64,000 nt of DNA from Romanomermis culicivorax (GCA_963922205.1 CAWUHX010000286.1:186001-250000), one strand, 5' to 3'. Positions 1 to 39,726 are shown, counted from the first letter of the stretch. Translations and numbers: made by a program. The notes: generated from the sequence alone by a model not told the origin.

Positions 1-2
1 AT

Positions 3-3000
3 AAAGCGAAGACTAGAATGGTAGGGATTAGCCCGGAAGCCCTGAACTTGAAGGCTTTTATGACGGAACTTCTGTTTTTGTGGGCCGACGCTTTTAAGAT
101 TTCGTGGGGCCAATTGAGCTCTTTAGAATTTCGGCAGCTAATGGAAGCGGACAAACTAAACATAGAAGTTCTACGATACGCGACGCTCGACGCGCGCGGG
201 TCTCTTCTATGTTTTTTGGCGCTGTTACGATACGGGTTCGCTAGTGATGTGCAAAATTGCTTCAGACTATATCCTCACGATACGATGGAGCCAGAATTGG
301 TATCCAATTTAGCCCGAAGGTTTCGAGAAACGTTTGAAGACAAATATACGGACCCGCAGTGGAAAGGCGCATATGGGGTCGAAGAAATGACTGGCAATAT
401 CAATGCGTTGTACTTTATGATGCGCGAGGAAGCCATATCAACTTATAAATTGTCGGAAGACCAAACGGCTGGAAATTTCTATTGCCCTCCACATTTCTCG
501 AATAGCGAAAAAGATCCGCAACCAGTACCCCGTGGTTGGTACCCCTGGATAGAAAGAAGAGTGAAAGCATCACGAAAAAGAAAAGATACTGAAGAATCGG
601 TAGTAACGCCAACCAACGATTGGGACCTAGAAGATATAATAGCGGCGCGACAGTTCGGACGGCCAATAGAGCCACGAGAAATGGAAATGAAGCAAGGGAG
701 GTGGCCCAATAAAGTGATCCATTTTACGAATAAATTGCAAGAACAGGTATCGTCGCTCAAGGACTACTACCATAAAAAGATCAATCGATCAATCGTCCCC
801 GTGGTCAAAGAGTTGTACGAGAAGAATATAAATCCTATTATCTATTTCTTGTGGCCTCACTCGGCGCAAGAATGGAGATCTTGGGTCCCTGGATTTACTT
901 CGGGTATGTGGTCTACCGTATGGAGAAACGAGCAAGAGCGGATAGAATTTATGAAATGGATGGGCCAAGACCTTCTGAATAACAAGATGACCGATCAGGC
1001 AGAACAAATGATGGAACGGTATCCGAAGGTACGCACGCAGAAGTCGGTCCAAAATACTTTCTGTATCCTACCCATAAAATGGATACCGCGTTCCCTGAAA
1101 GAACCAGAGGAAGAAATAGAGACGGATTTACGCGATAACTCTATTTATTTTTTGAACCATAACTTTTATAACGTGTTTCATTTTTTGCATATTCACGCGG
1201 CGAGCAAAAATCTCATTTATTGGAATGTTTCCGCGTCCATATTCGAGGCTAAGGACCTATGGGTCCCAAGCACTTCTGCAACTTTTAAGTCAGTAACTAA
1301 GTGGGACGATTCGGATCTGTTTCCCCAAGTAGAAGTTGTGGTCCCGGCTAGCCAGGGTCCTATAGAAGGAACTTCGAAGGAGCAGACAGAAAACGTACCC
1401 TCTAAAAACGATAATTTGAATGTTTCAGGTGTCGAAATGGACCAGGAAAAGCCCGTGGAAGTAATTATCGCGGATTCCCCCACGGCCAACGCGCCCATTG
1501 ACGATAACAAAAATGTCGGGGAAGAAGAAAAATTGATGGAAATAGTTGAACCCGAACGCGAGATACAACCCGATGTGGAAAGATTGACAGAGCAGATAAA
1601 AGAAATGCGAGAAAAAATAGAAACGTTAGAAAAAGAGAAGTATGGGAAGGCCGCGATTGAGCTGGCGAAACAACTGGAAACTATCAACGCCGAAGAGGAG
1701 GAGACAAGCGAGGAGCCATATGTGGAAGTCGTTTCTGAAATTGGAAGTGAGGACGAATCTCCCGAAACTAACGTTCTGCCCGCACCGCGGGTTTATGCCA
1801 AAGCTGGTGGGCAGAGTGTAGAAAACATAACTAATCCTACAAAGTTTGCGAGAGTAATGCATAATAAAAGGCAAGAAAAAGAAAATCGAATATCAAAAGA
1901 AGAAAACAAAGCCGAATTGGACCAAGTGAAGAGCGGGAAATTTCATCAACCGCCTGGAAACCCGAACGATAGAATCAAGTACCGACGAGGCCTCGGGAAG
2001 CGTGGGCAGCTCTTGAAGAAAGCTTTGAAAGAAGGAAAGTACGTCGTCGATTTTCAATATGGCAGAGTGTCGTTGTCGAATCCGTGCGTTCAGAAGTATC
2101 TCGCACATATGGATCCTGCTTTGGATGAAGAAGTCGCTCTTATGACCACGGATCTGATAAATCGTATTTACGACGAAGCGGGAGTAGAAATCGAAACTAT
2201 ACGCTACTATGAGCTGCAATTTCACGTATTGCAGGCCAATTTACCAGAAAAATTGTGGAATATATTCGAGAGGCAATTGACAGAATGGGCCACAACTCGG
2301 GCTCCGGAGAAAGCCTATGAAGCCGCAGTGTGGGCTTGCGCCTGCCTATTTATGAAACTGTCGCGGTTGGGCAGGATTCCGCAGAATTTCGCTGGTTTCC
2401 ATTACCAGGCTCATGCTTACGTCGCCATGAAACTGCGCCGCGAGTTTAATGCGGGGCAAGAAGGACCAGCTAGTAATTTTCATACGCTATACGCCTCTTG
2501 CCAATCCAAGGCATCAGGGTTAGCGTATACAATTGCGAAAGCCGTACTTCAGGATAAAAAAGACCCGGAACCAAATTACACGAACATTCAAGTTTGGAAG
2601 AAAGAGATCGATAATACGGATCCGCGAATACGTTTTTGGGAAGTTATCGATAGAAAGAAAGCTCGCGATCTACTGGAACTCGAGAAAAAGCTGAAAAAGA
2701 AAATCGGGTACCGAGTCAAGCACCCCTACAGCAGGCCTGCGGCAGGTAAGGTATCCAGACATTGGACGAGAAAAGACGATGATAAGCAGAAAAAAGAAAA
2801 ATTGGCTACGCCAGAAAAAGAACGAAAAAGGAGATATGAAAGTCGGCATCGGGACGAAAGTCGGCATGAAAAGTCGATGTCAAGAGAAAAAAGACGGAGA
2901 GAGAATGAGGAGGAAAGCTGGCGTAAAGAAATTGAGGAATACGAGGAGAAATTCGAGCGAAAAGAGAAAGAAAGAAGAGAAATGGAAGAGAGAAAAGAGA

Positions 3001-3578
3001 ATCGAAAATCGCGAAGCCGAAAAAGAACACCCGGATATTATCAACATGATGATCGATTGGACGTGTCCTATTCCAGTCGGACGGCCTCACTGGATAGGCC
3101 TAGGGCCAACGAAGCGAGTCAACAGGGAGTATCAATGGCCGACCCCAATGCAATGATGATGGCGCAGCAGCAACAATTGCCGTATATGCCGCCGAATTAT
3201 CCGGGATTACCTATGGTAGGAGTTGACTGTATGACTCGCCCTCTCTTTTCAGGTCAACTATTGCCCAATACAATGATACCTCCGCCACAGCAATTTCAAG
3301 TTTCGCAATTTCCGGTTTTACAATTCCAGCTGGGCCAACAGCAATATTATCACCAGTTCTTGGTTCCGCCCGGAATACAAATGCCGCCGCCGTCAGTAAT
3401 TCCGCCGATACGCAACATGCAAGGCGAAGAAAGGATGGAAATCCCGGGTACGTCGACGGGAATGCAAGTGCCGCAAGGACCACCGCCGATAGGAAACCCC
3501 GAATATATATCGCCGCTGAAGAGAGATCAAGGTATCGGTCAGCCGGGGCGGGACCACAGCGGTCATCGACAGAAGTAA
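3..3578 (+). CDS. Large 3' ORF of LTR retrotransposon: exonuclease C-terminus plus novel domains (5' partial)
   Basis: The frame is open to the left window edge, so the first ATG (18) is probably not the true start; 1186 codons follow it without a stop. Numbering from that ATG, residues 1-75 match the end of a DEDDy 3'-5' exonuclease fold, with a Y54-x3-D58 box (YATLDA). Residues about 120-420 form an unassigned domain with WPHS at 279-282. Residues about 510-580 are acidic coiled coil. About 670-840 is a helical domain with LPEKLW near 741. About 890-1030 is Arg/Glu/Lys-rich with SR dipeptides, and 1030-1186 is Pro/Gln-rich. The same order of parts occurs in broken form at 42727-47880, downstream of an integrase, so I infer this is the last ORF of a related element. 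A function in nucleic-acid trimming or RNP binding is inference. A domesticated host gene is the alternative. Confidence 0.7.
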   Translation, partial: KAKTRMVGISPEALNLKAFMTELLFLWADAFKISWGQLSSLEFRQLMEADKLNIEVLRYATLDARGSLLCFLALLRYGFASDVQNCFRLYPHDTMEPELVSNLARRFRETFEDKYTDPQWKGAYGVEEMTGNINALYFMMREEAISTYKLSEDQTAGNFYCPPHFSNSEKDPQPVPRGWYPWIERRVKASRKRKDTEESVVTPTNDWDLEDIIAARQFGRPIEPREMEMKQGRWPNKVIHFTNKLQEQVSSLKDYYHKKINRSIVPVVKELYEKNINPIIYFLWPHSAQEWRSWVPGFTSGMWSTVWRNEQERIEFMKWMGQDLLNNKMTDQAEQMMERYPKVRTQKSVQNTFCILPIKWIPRSLKEPEEEIETDLRDNSIYFLNHNFYNVFHFLHIHAASKNLIYWNVSASIFEAKDLWVPSTSATFKSVTKWDDSDLFPQVEVVVPASQGPIEGTSKEQTENVPSKNDNLNVSGVEMDQEKPVEVIIADSPTANAPIDDNKNVGEEEKLMEIVEPEREIQPDVERLTEQIKEMREKIETLEKEKYGKAAIELAKQLETINAEEEETSEEPYVEVVSEIGSEDESPETNVLPAPRVYAKAGGQSVENITNPTKFARVMHNKRQEKENRISKEENKAELDQVKSGKFHQPPGNPNDRIKYRRGLGKRGQLLKKALKEGKYVVDFQYGRVSLSNPCVQKYLAHMDPALDEEVALMTTDLINRIYDEAGVEIETIRYYELQFHVLQANLPEKLWNIFERQLTEWATTRAPEKAYEAAVWACACLFMKLSRLGRIPQNFAGFHYQAHAYVAMKLRREFNAGQEGPASNFHTLYASCQSKASGLAYTIAKAVLQDKKDPEPNYTNIQVWKKEIDNTDPRIRFWEVIDRKKARDLLELEKKLKKKIGYRVKHPYSRPAAGKVSRHWTRKDDDKQKKEKLATPEKERKRRYESRHRDESRHEKSMSREKRRRENEEESWRKEIEEYEEKFERKEKERREMEERKENRKSRSRKRTPGYYQHDDRLDVSYSSRTASLDRPRANEASQQGVSMADPNAMMMAQQQQLPYMPPNYPGLPMVGVDCMTRPLFSGQLLPNTMIPPPQQFQVSQFPVLQFQLGQQQYYHQFLVPPGIQMPPPSVIPPIRNMQGEERMEIPGTSTGMQVPQGPPPIGNPEYISPLKRDQGIGQPGRDHSGHRQK

Positions 3579-4755
3579 ATTAATTGTTAATAATGACCCC
3601 GCTCTTTGTGAGGTCAATATAAGCGTAATTCTTTCAAGTTGTAACTTTTTCGGGTATTGCTTAGATCACTTATCTTTTTTTTCCGAGCGTTAGTATTACA
3701 AAATCAGAAACCGGTTGTGCCTTTTTGAAATTGCCTTAAAATTGCCTTTTGTACTAATCTCAGTTTGTTTCGTTTATTCTTTCTCTTCGTCTGTGTTTTA
3801 TTTTATTTGAACCTGCACAAACACATTTTGTACCTCATTTTTCGGTGAACTTGTAAACGATAATCCAAATCTCGTATTGCCGTAAATTTTGTCTTTTCTT
3901 TTTCCTTCCAATGCAGTTGCCAACTAGCATCGTGCAGTGTGCAGGCAGCTTTCGCGTAACCATTTTTTCACATTTCTCTTTACCTTTTTTCCAAAACATA
4001 TTTTCAATTCAAAATTCTTTTTTTTATGGCACAAACCGTGTTACTGGTTTAAGTTTACCCTTCAATAAGGCAAAATCACTTTAACAACAAATACCATAAA
4101 TATTTTTGATTCAAAATCTAGACAGCCAAAGGGCCAGAGGATTTGGTTTTCGGGCATCCTTTCTCCCTGGGGGCAGATAATACCAAAGGCGTTGGGGGGG
4201 CCAGTGTCCGGCCAAGGGGCCAGAGGAGCAACGGCGGCGGAAAATTGCGAAAGTCTTGCGGGCTCTCCACAGTCAACACCCCCCCCCTCCGGAGAGGACG
4301 GAGACGAACGCCAAAATCGATGAAGGAGGAGCCGCCGATAAAATACACATCGACGGCAGTGGGGAGCGGCCCACAACTTAACCCGGGCACCGCGGGGGTC
4401 GCCGCCGGTCAAACGATTTTGTTTTTTATTCGATCGAATTCGGCCCGAGCGCCGCGAACGCTATTCGTTCGAACATTTTATTCGTTGTTTTATTCGGGGA
4501 CAACCGGCCCACGGGGCATTCTTATTTGAAAACTTTTTTAGCGTCGGGGGTAGCACCCGGCGCCATTGGCCCCATGGTGGAACGATACCGTTCGAAACGG
4601 ACATTTTATTTTTTATTGTATACAAATTGCGTCAATGGCACGTAGCGTCGTCTTTTTTGGAACGATTGGAGGCGTCGGTCGTCGGCGTCGAGGGTCTGGG
4701 GCCCTTGGGGGACCTCCTGACTTTTCCCTTCGCTGGCGGGAAAAGTCTTGCCTTT
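3579..4755 (+). other. 3' untranslated stretch between the ORF and the purine tract
   Basis: About 1.2 kb without a credible gene lies between the ORF stop and the purine tract. The first half is T-rich; 4180-4780 is much more GC-rich. Short ORFs here (for example 4143-4529) have low-complexity compositions and no recognisable domain. Confidence 0.5.
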
Positions 4756-4767
4756 GGGGGGGAGGGA
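4756..4767 (+). other. Polypurine tract
   Basis: GGGGGGGAGGGA immediately precedes TGTCAGAGGG. A purine run directly 5' of a TG is the usual plus-strand primer just upstream of a 3' LTR. Confidence 0.6.
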
Positions 4768-5555
4768 TGTCAGAGGGTCAATTCCTCTGACCTTTGGTCC
4801 TCTAACTACCTCACTTTTATTCTCTAAAGCTCCTTTGTTGTTAAAGTGGTTTCATTTATTCTTGGGCAAACAAACCAGTAAAACGATTTGTGTCATATAC
4901 ATTTTTGGGTCAAAAAATACATAAATGGTGACGTGAATGTTTTGCATGCATCTGCAAAGTCGATGTTAGACGCGTGGCGGTTTTGTTTCATTATTATTAT
5001 TAGTCGTCTTATTGTGAACCGGTCGCGTTTTCCTTGGCGTCTTCGAAGAAGACTCGTGGCGACTGTGGAAGGATAGCGGACGCCTTTTATTGTTCGTATT
5101 ATTGTGTATTTTCGACTTCGCGTCGCTGACTCGTTTGGAGAAACTCCCGCGACCTGAGAGGACTTCCGACGTTCAAACTTTGTTGAGGAGAAGAGTGAGT
5201 GCTAGTTCAAAAGGTAGACAGATCATTTTCTTAAGCTTTCAGCTTAGGTCGTGGATTAAGGTACCCGAAGGTCCCTGGGACTCTGTGTACAGGGACTTAA
5301 GAAGGGTAAGCGACTTAGGGAGGTGTTCAGTGTTCGTATTCACACTTTGGCATTTCGTATTTGTGTTCATCATTTGCTCACGGTTGTATTTGCACTTTTG
5401 TCAGTTCCCCAAAATAAATATCTTTGTTTCTTACGTCTCTGAGACCTGCAGTAGGACAGTACCTAACACCGGGTTAGCGTCAGGGGCCGTACTAGATTGG
5501 ATCTCCCGAGAACCGCAGCTAGGTAGCCGAGGGCATACGAGCACGTAATACGACA
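4768..5555 (+). repeat. Putative 3' LTR of the left-edge retrotransposon
   Basis: It begins TGTCAGAGGG right after the purine tract. The other element's LTR in its own sense begins TGTCGGGGAT, a similar start. An AATAAA lies at about 5413 and the proposed end is TACGACA at 5555. The 5' partner LTR is outside the window, so the right boundary is provisional. The internal ORF at 5090-5548 shows no domain. Confidence 0.5.
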
Positions 5556-6752
5556 TTCACTTATTTCTATAATTTCTCTATTATATTAATTTTATCGGAT
5601 AAAGCTGTCATGAATGAAGACTGCGCACGAGGTACCTCAAATGAGTATCAACATCATTAATTCTTCTGATATTTGTCTTGCTGAAAGTTCCAGACAACGC
5701 TTATAATGATTGATCCAAGTGTCATTTTAGAATAGATGAGGTTTTAAAATTCTCTCAATCGAAGTTAAGTTCAGAGGTCTGTAGAGGTCGGAAAAATATT
5801 ATAAAATCGGCAGAGGAGAGTTTATCGAGGAGTGGCCTCAATGCATGGAGTCTCTACCTCAGTCCTCCTGAGCCAGAATGCTGGCCTCGCTGGAGGAATG
5901 TGTCTAACATAAATACAAATAAATTTGAACCAATAGAAGTTAAAAATTGCTACAGCCACCCGTTTCTCGATTTGAGTTGCTTACTTACTCTATCCAATTT
6001 GAAATGGTCGATGAAGCAGTCGGAGTTATCACAGATCAGCAGATCAATTTCTATAACCTTGAAATCATTGAATGTAGAGTGATCGTCATGGAGTCTGTAT
6101 AACGAAGAAAAACTTTATTGAATAGGGCCAACGAGCATCCCATAATTTTGGATAAAAGACCTCGCCTGCATCGATCATTCCAAAATTAATGAAGTTTACA
6201 AGCCAAACTTTAGAACAGCTAGCTCAAGTGATTTCCATAATGCATATATATAAATCGTACTGTACATAATTTCATTCTTTGTGAAGCATTTTCGAGTATG
6301 TCTGGGTTTTCATCTTGTTGACGGTCCTGTACATTTTTTCTCAAGTATCGTATAAGTACTTTGTTTTTGAGCATTTCCACACCAAAATCCATTAGTAACC
6401 CAATTAGAAATCCTTGCATAATAATTTCACACATCCGCACCTGGTCCTATAACCCACTCAAGTCACTTGAAGATACACATTCCCAAGAAATACAGTATCC
6501 CCCAGAGTCACAAAAACACCTGCCACAAGACTCAAGTGGAACACATGGAAACAGTAAAGCACATGAGAAACTAAAAGCATGTAGGCCTGGCTAAGCATAC
6601 GGTAAACTAAAACATGTAGGTGTGGAAGCTAAGCATAAATTAAAGCATGAAGGCATAGTAATAAAAGCATACAGTAAACAAAAGCATGTAAAGTGAAGCA
6701 ACGATTGGTTAGAAAAGCAAAACGGAAGTGGGCCCCCCACAGCCTACTAAAG
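5556..6752. other. Non-coding, no assigned element
   Basis: AT-rich DNA with no gene or clear element boundary. Between about 6550 and 6700 a short degenerate motif (AAAGCAT) recurs several times at irregular spacing. Confidence 0.4.
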
Positions 6753-7658
6753 CTGGGTATATACTTACCCATACGCACGTGCGGAGCAGTTTTGCGACCT
6801 GCCAATGTGCAGCCAAAATGCGGGTTGTCAAAATATACTTCAGCCAAAAAAGCGCATGCAGCCTCATTGCGGGCCGCATTTGAATATACTTAACCGTACG
6901 TGTACACCTGTGAGGGAGGGCTGGAAAATCAAGTACAATCGTGCGTCATAAGCAAAAAACGATAGTTTACAAGTATGATATGCTAACGGCCGCGCCTGAT
7001 AGAAACTAGTTAAGATTATACCCATGACCGGCGCGAAGTGCCGGAAACGCATCTTTTCGGTTTTGAATTCCCCCAAATTTTTTCCTCAATGAGAACCATA
7101 CCCAAAATTTTTTTCCTCATTTCGAAATTTTTTTCCTCAAAACACCTCATTTGAGGAAATAATGGTGCCCCTCCTCCGAATGTATGACATTGCGTTTTAA
7201 AATGCGCCAGGCACAGCAGCCATGTATTTTCCACGCGTAATATTTTTTGAATTTTCTACTGTGCATCCGAAAATGTTTTTCCCAACTTGGGAAACAGTCC
7301 AAAGTTCCCCCCCCCCCCCCCGTTTCAGAAACAAGCTAAAAATATTCGCATGCGATCGCATCGCACCAACGGGGGGGGGGGGGGGGGCTCGAAAATGAAG
7401 TTCAATCATGCGCCATGGGCAAAAAACAATACTTTACTGTACTGCCGCGGTGGTTCCTGATCCGCATGAATAACAAATGTGCGAAAAAGTAGAAATAGTT
7501 TCTACTTGCCCGCACGCGCAAAATTATTGGGTCCCGCAAATTTTTCGTCCGGCACCCGCAATGCGGCGCACGATTGTGCGTTCAATTTCCGGGCCGCAAA
7601 TTGCGAAGCCCGCTCAAAAATCGGCGGCGCACGTGCGTACGGGTAAGTATATACCCGG
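6753..7658. mobile_element. DNA transposon with ~30-bp terminal inverted repeats
   Basis: The left end (CTGGGTATATACTTACCC) and the inverted right end (CCGGGTATATACTTACCC) match over about 30 bp, through TACGCACGTGCG. The interior is a mosaic. It holds a fragment of the CAGGGCTGTGCGCA family (about 6960-7230), C and G homopolymer tracts, and a ~50-bp direct repeat (6921-6970 and 7386-7437). No unambiguous target duplication was found and there is no transposase. Confidence 0.55.
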
Positions 7659-8921
7659 CAAGCAGTATAAAAAGAAAACGTAGTGAAAAAGGTGGTCAGC
7701 AGTCGGCGGTGATTCTCGAATTCGTGTGTAAAACTTGTTTAGTGTATTATGTGAAATCGAAAGCGTTTGTAGATCATCGAAGCTAATCGCATAGCTGTCG
7801 GCGACGTCATTCTTAATTTATTATCGTGTTATCATCGTATTTAGTTCATGGTTATTGTCGTGTTGTGCACCCCCAGTACCTCGTGATTGTTCAATTGGAT
7901 CGTGGTTTCATCAAGTAAAAAGTATCGTAGGACTAGAGTGAAAACCGACCCAATACCTCATTTGGGCGTCACAGTCCGTCCAGCACACAATATTGTTGAA
8001 ATTTTTTGATAAAGTATAAAAATTGAAACTTTGTCATATTGTAGCTTGATGAATTTTCTTTTTCGGCGTGAATGCATATCACAACCGTTGTTATGTTATC
8101 AGCGCATCAGAAATTGTCATAAAACCAACTTATAGCATTAGTCTGCTTTTATAGAAAATATAGAAAAGTCCACATAGAAAAGTGACACAAATCAGTGCTG
8201 TCGTCAAAATCGTTTAAATAGAACTCTTACTGTAAAATTTTTTGCTCGAAAAATCCCTAAGGGTTAGGTCATTATGCTCACAAATTTCCAGTCCAATATC
8301 GCATATTGTTCTTCAGCAAAGCGTGAAAATCTGAAATACTACTTTCTTTCCGTTTTCATTATTTGGAAGCATTTCAAGACAAACAGACTACTGTATGCAA
8401 CGGACCCCTGTGTTATGTGACATGCTTTTTTCATTTAATTTTGTCGAACTTGATCCAATTTCCAAGAATATCGAGGCACAAACCCTGAAAATGTACCGAA
8501 TCAAGAAGATTTGTAAAATTTTCGATTGTTCGCGAATATGTTAGATTCAAAGTGCTCGAAATTTTGAATAGTCTATTCATTGGTTTACTATATAACGGCA
8601 TTATGCGTATCTTAGACACAAAACGAAGAGCACACAAACGTGATGGAGACTAATCGCGTAAACCTAATAGATCAAAACGACGCGCATTTGCTCTCCGAAT
8701 GAGGACGTTCTTCCCGGCCCAGATAATCAAGTACTCTAGTAACGGGAAGGATGAATAAAACGAAAAATATAGGTACTATAATAATGCGACACGAAATTCT
8801 CACAACTTTTTTTGCTCGCGGTGTATGTATATGCATATAATAAAAATAATAATATTGACATGGAGTGAACGATGCACAGAAAAAGGATGAACAAAAACAA
8901 AACAATGTGCGCGAGGAAAAA
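7659..8921. other. Non-coding; includes the clathrin 3' UTR
   Basis: No coding signal. The part nearest 8921 must contain the clathrin 3' UTR on the minus strand. A minus-strand ATTAAA at 8434-8439 is a possible poly(A) signal, about 480 nt after the stop. No AATAAA was seen between it and the stop. Confidence 0.4.
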
Positions 8922-37379
<28,458 letters not shown>

Positions 37380-37423
37380 GTCGTCTGATAATTTAAACCA
37401 ATTCCAGTCGGCAGAATGCGGAG

Positions 37424-37431
37424 ATTATATA
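37424..37431 (-). promoter_or_regulatory. Possible TATA element upstream of clathrin
   Basis: Minus-strand TATATAAT about 45 nt before the ATG. It would imply a very short leader, and chance occurrence in AT-rich DNA is likely. Confidence 0.2.
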
Positions 37432-37538
37432 TTAGGGAAATGCGAAATCACTAAAAAAGATTTGTCATTGGATTGACATGTCAAGAAAAAACAACCGATT
37501 TGAATTGCATGAATAGAACTCGACAATGTGATTTCAAG

Positions 37539-37746
37539 CATACCTGTACTTGGGGGGGGGGTTGGGGGGGGTCCCCCCCAACTTGGCCAACCCAGTACCC
37601 AAAATGATTTTCCCCCCAACCCCCCCAGTTGGGAAAAAGTTAAAAAAATTTTGTCAAAAAGTGTATGTTTTTTGGCCTTTTATGGGAAAAATTTCGACTT
37701 TTTCCTACCCCCCCCCCCCCAACTGGTCGGAGGTCTTACAGGTATG
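37539..37746 (+). mobile_element. hAT-like MITE, CATACCTGTA family, copy B1
   Basis: 208 bp; ends CATACCTGTACTTGGGG and inverted CATACCTGTAAGACC; perfect 8-bp duplication ATTTCAAG. It lies just upstream of the clathrin start. Confidence 0.8.
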
Positions 37747-38613
37747 ATTTCAAGTTCACGAAAATTTATTAAACTTGAAACGTTTCAATTGGCGCACGAC
37801 AATTTTAATCAGGAGCTATTGCACCAGAAAACTAACAGCGCCGGCGGTTGCCTATCAACACAGGAAGGACGAATAAGGAAATATGACATGAATACATACT
37901 AGGATTCATAGTAATATAATCACATTGGCACAAAAAAGATAAGTGGATTTCTTGGATCGGCGCAACAGCGAACAAATGAACAAAGAACATAACGTCCAAT
38001 TAAAAAATACTAAGGATTACCCAATGGCATTAAATTCGTTACAAAATTCGATTTGAACAATATGATATCAAATTTCAAAAAGCTTGACGAACTTTCTAGT
38101 TTTCATATTTATTTAACGTAAAAGTTTATCGCGTGATAGAGTCCTTTTAATAAAAAATCGCATCTTCTGCAGAAATACAGTCCAAAAAAAACAAGCGGGG
38201 ATTCAAAATTTGGAATAAACACATTCGAAACGCGAATTTTTTAATCAACTAACTATCATTTTGACTTACAGTGAATCCACTCACAAGCTAACCCTGTTTT
38301 AAAGCAGAATATCAAAAACTTGCTCAATTCGACCAGACGATTAAAAACAGGGATGTTCGTCAACCTATTTTTTCAAAGTTATCGTAAAAATAATTTCTAT
38401 AACTCAATCGAATGGAAAGCACGGAAAAATAAGAATTATCAACAAGGTTTGATAAAAAAGTAAAAATTGATGCAAGAATAACCAGTAAAGTCTAGCTGCA
38501 TGCACTGAGATTAGTCCTTTTTGTAGAATTCAGATGACAGATCAAGTGGCAGGTAATGGCAATCTGCAAAGTGCCTGACTTGGCCATTTTTTGTTCATTT
38601 CGAAATGTTGAGT
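37747..38613. other. Intergenic, nothing recognised
   Basis: AT-rich sequence upstream of clathrin, without coding signal or clear repeat. Confidence 0.4.
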
Positions 38614-39249
38614 GCCCGGTTGCTGGACTTGATAGGTAGCCTTAACGTTAAGACTGGGCTTAACGCGAAACTCTATAAATGGTCGCGTCAATTTAAAATC
38701 CCAACTTTAAAGAAACGTTTCAAAAATCATGTTATTCGACTTTCAACCTTGACAAATGTCGAGGCTTGTTTAAGGTTCATTTTTAAGGTAGGTTTCTTGA
38801 CTTGAACCTTAACGTGACCACTGAAGGAGACGACCTTAACGAAACCTTAAAATATCGGGTTGCTCGATGTGAAACTTTAGCTCATCTTAACATGACTAAG
38901 GTAACGTTAAGATTTTTCCTGTTGCTCGATTTCCACCTCAAGAGTTTTGATGGTTGCGTTAAGACTGATCTTTCAAGTAGATCTGTACCTACTTCAAGAG
39001 TTTACCTGAACGGCCTTTGGTTTATGATCTTAATGTTGCGTTAATATAAGCTGTAAAAGTTTTATAAGGTAGGCTCAAGGTTCAAGTTCAGCAAGATTTT
39101 CAAGACCACCTTGAGGTTATCTTTGTTAAGACTGACCTTAATCGTTAATCTTAACATTTGACTTTTAAGGTTGAAGTCGAGTGACGGAAACTAGCTTTGA
39201 AGTCGACTTTTAAGCCTGACTTAGTTAAGATTAAGTTGAGCAACCGGGC
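38614..39249. mobile_element. Inverted-repeat element rich in TTAAG/CTTAA
   Basis: Ends GCCCGGTTGCTGGACTT and inverted GCCCGGTTGCTCAACTT. The interior is dense in CCTTAACGTTAAG-like words in both orientations. No target duplication was found, and the small ORFs are by-products of the repeats. Confidence 0.5.
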
Positions 39250-39314
39250 CCAGACAGTGCGATATTTTGGATTTCAGGCAGGAGATTCTACTGCCTACCC
39301 CCTCCCCTACAGTG

Positions 39315-39494
39315 CAGAGGTCCCCAAGATCAGATTTTCCAGGTAGGGGTAAAGTCGAAAATTTGCGGGGATAGTGATGCTAAATGTCCACTAAACATAT
39401 AATTTTTTCTCAAAATTAGACAACCAGTGATCAATTTTTAGGACTTTAGGGAAGGGTAATACCCCCCTCATACCTCTCCCTATGGGGTAGTCTG
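39315..39494 (+). mobile_element. CAGAGGT-family MITE, copy C5
   Basis: About 180 bp, CAGAGGTCCCCAAGATC to GGGGTAGTCTG, colinear with copies C3 and C4. The flanking 8-mers match poorly (CTACAGTG/CAGCAGAG). Confidence 0.65.
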
Positions 39495-39726
39495 CAGCAG
39501 AGTGTCCATTTCTAGCATGGCAACCATCCAAGCAAGTATATTCTTCTTTTTTCTACCTCATCGGGACATTTTCTAATAAACTAGTTCACCTCTTTTTGGT
39601 GGGTCTCAAACATGCACGAAAATCTCCATTGAAACACATTGGAGTTTTAAATTTGGTCATCCTCACGTCAAAAAAACAATCTTCAAGCTGTGGAAAAAAT
39701 TTTGCAGCAAACTACCCAAGAGCATA

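Noticed and set aside
1217-3617. Minus-strand ORFs of 65-156 codons opposite 18-3578
   Set aside because: Shadows of the long plus-strand ORF, with no domain.
4062-4529. Overlapping ORFs of 90-128 codons on both strands
   Set aside because: GC-rich untranslated region before the LTR; low-complexity composition and no family recognised.
5090-5548. 152-codon plus-strand ORF
   Set aside because: Falls within the proposed LTR, carries no domain and ends at the LTR border.
7307-7387. G-quadruplex or regulatory role of the long C and G runs (also 17273, 22259, 26760, 37700, 45944)
   Set aside because: Long homopolymers occur mainly inside the MITEs and may include sequencing length errors; no regulatory context was seen.
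38605-39044. Two plus-strand ORFs of 66 and 80 codons
   Set aside because: They are readings of the TTAAG-rich inverted-repeat element.
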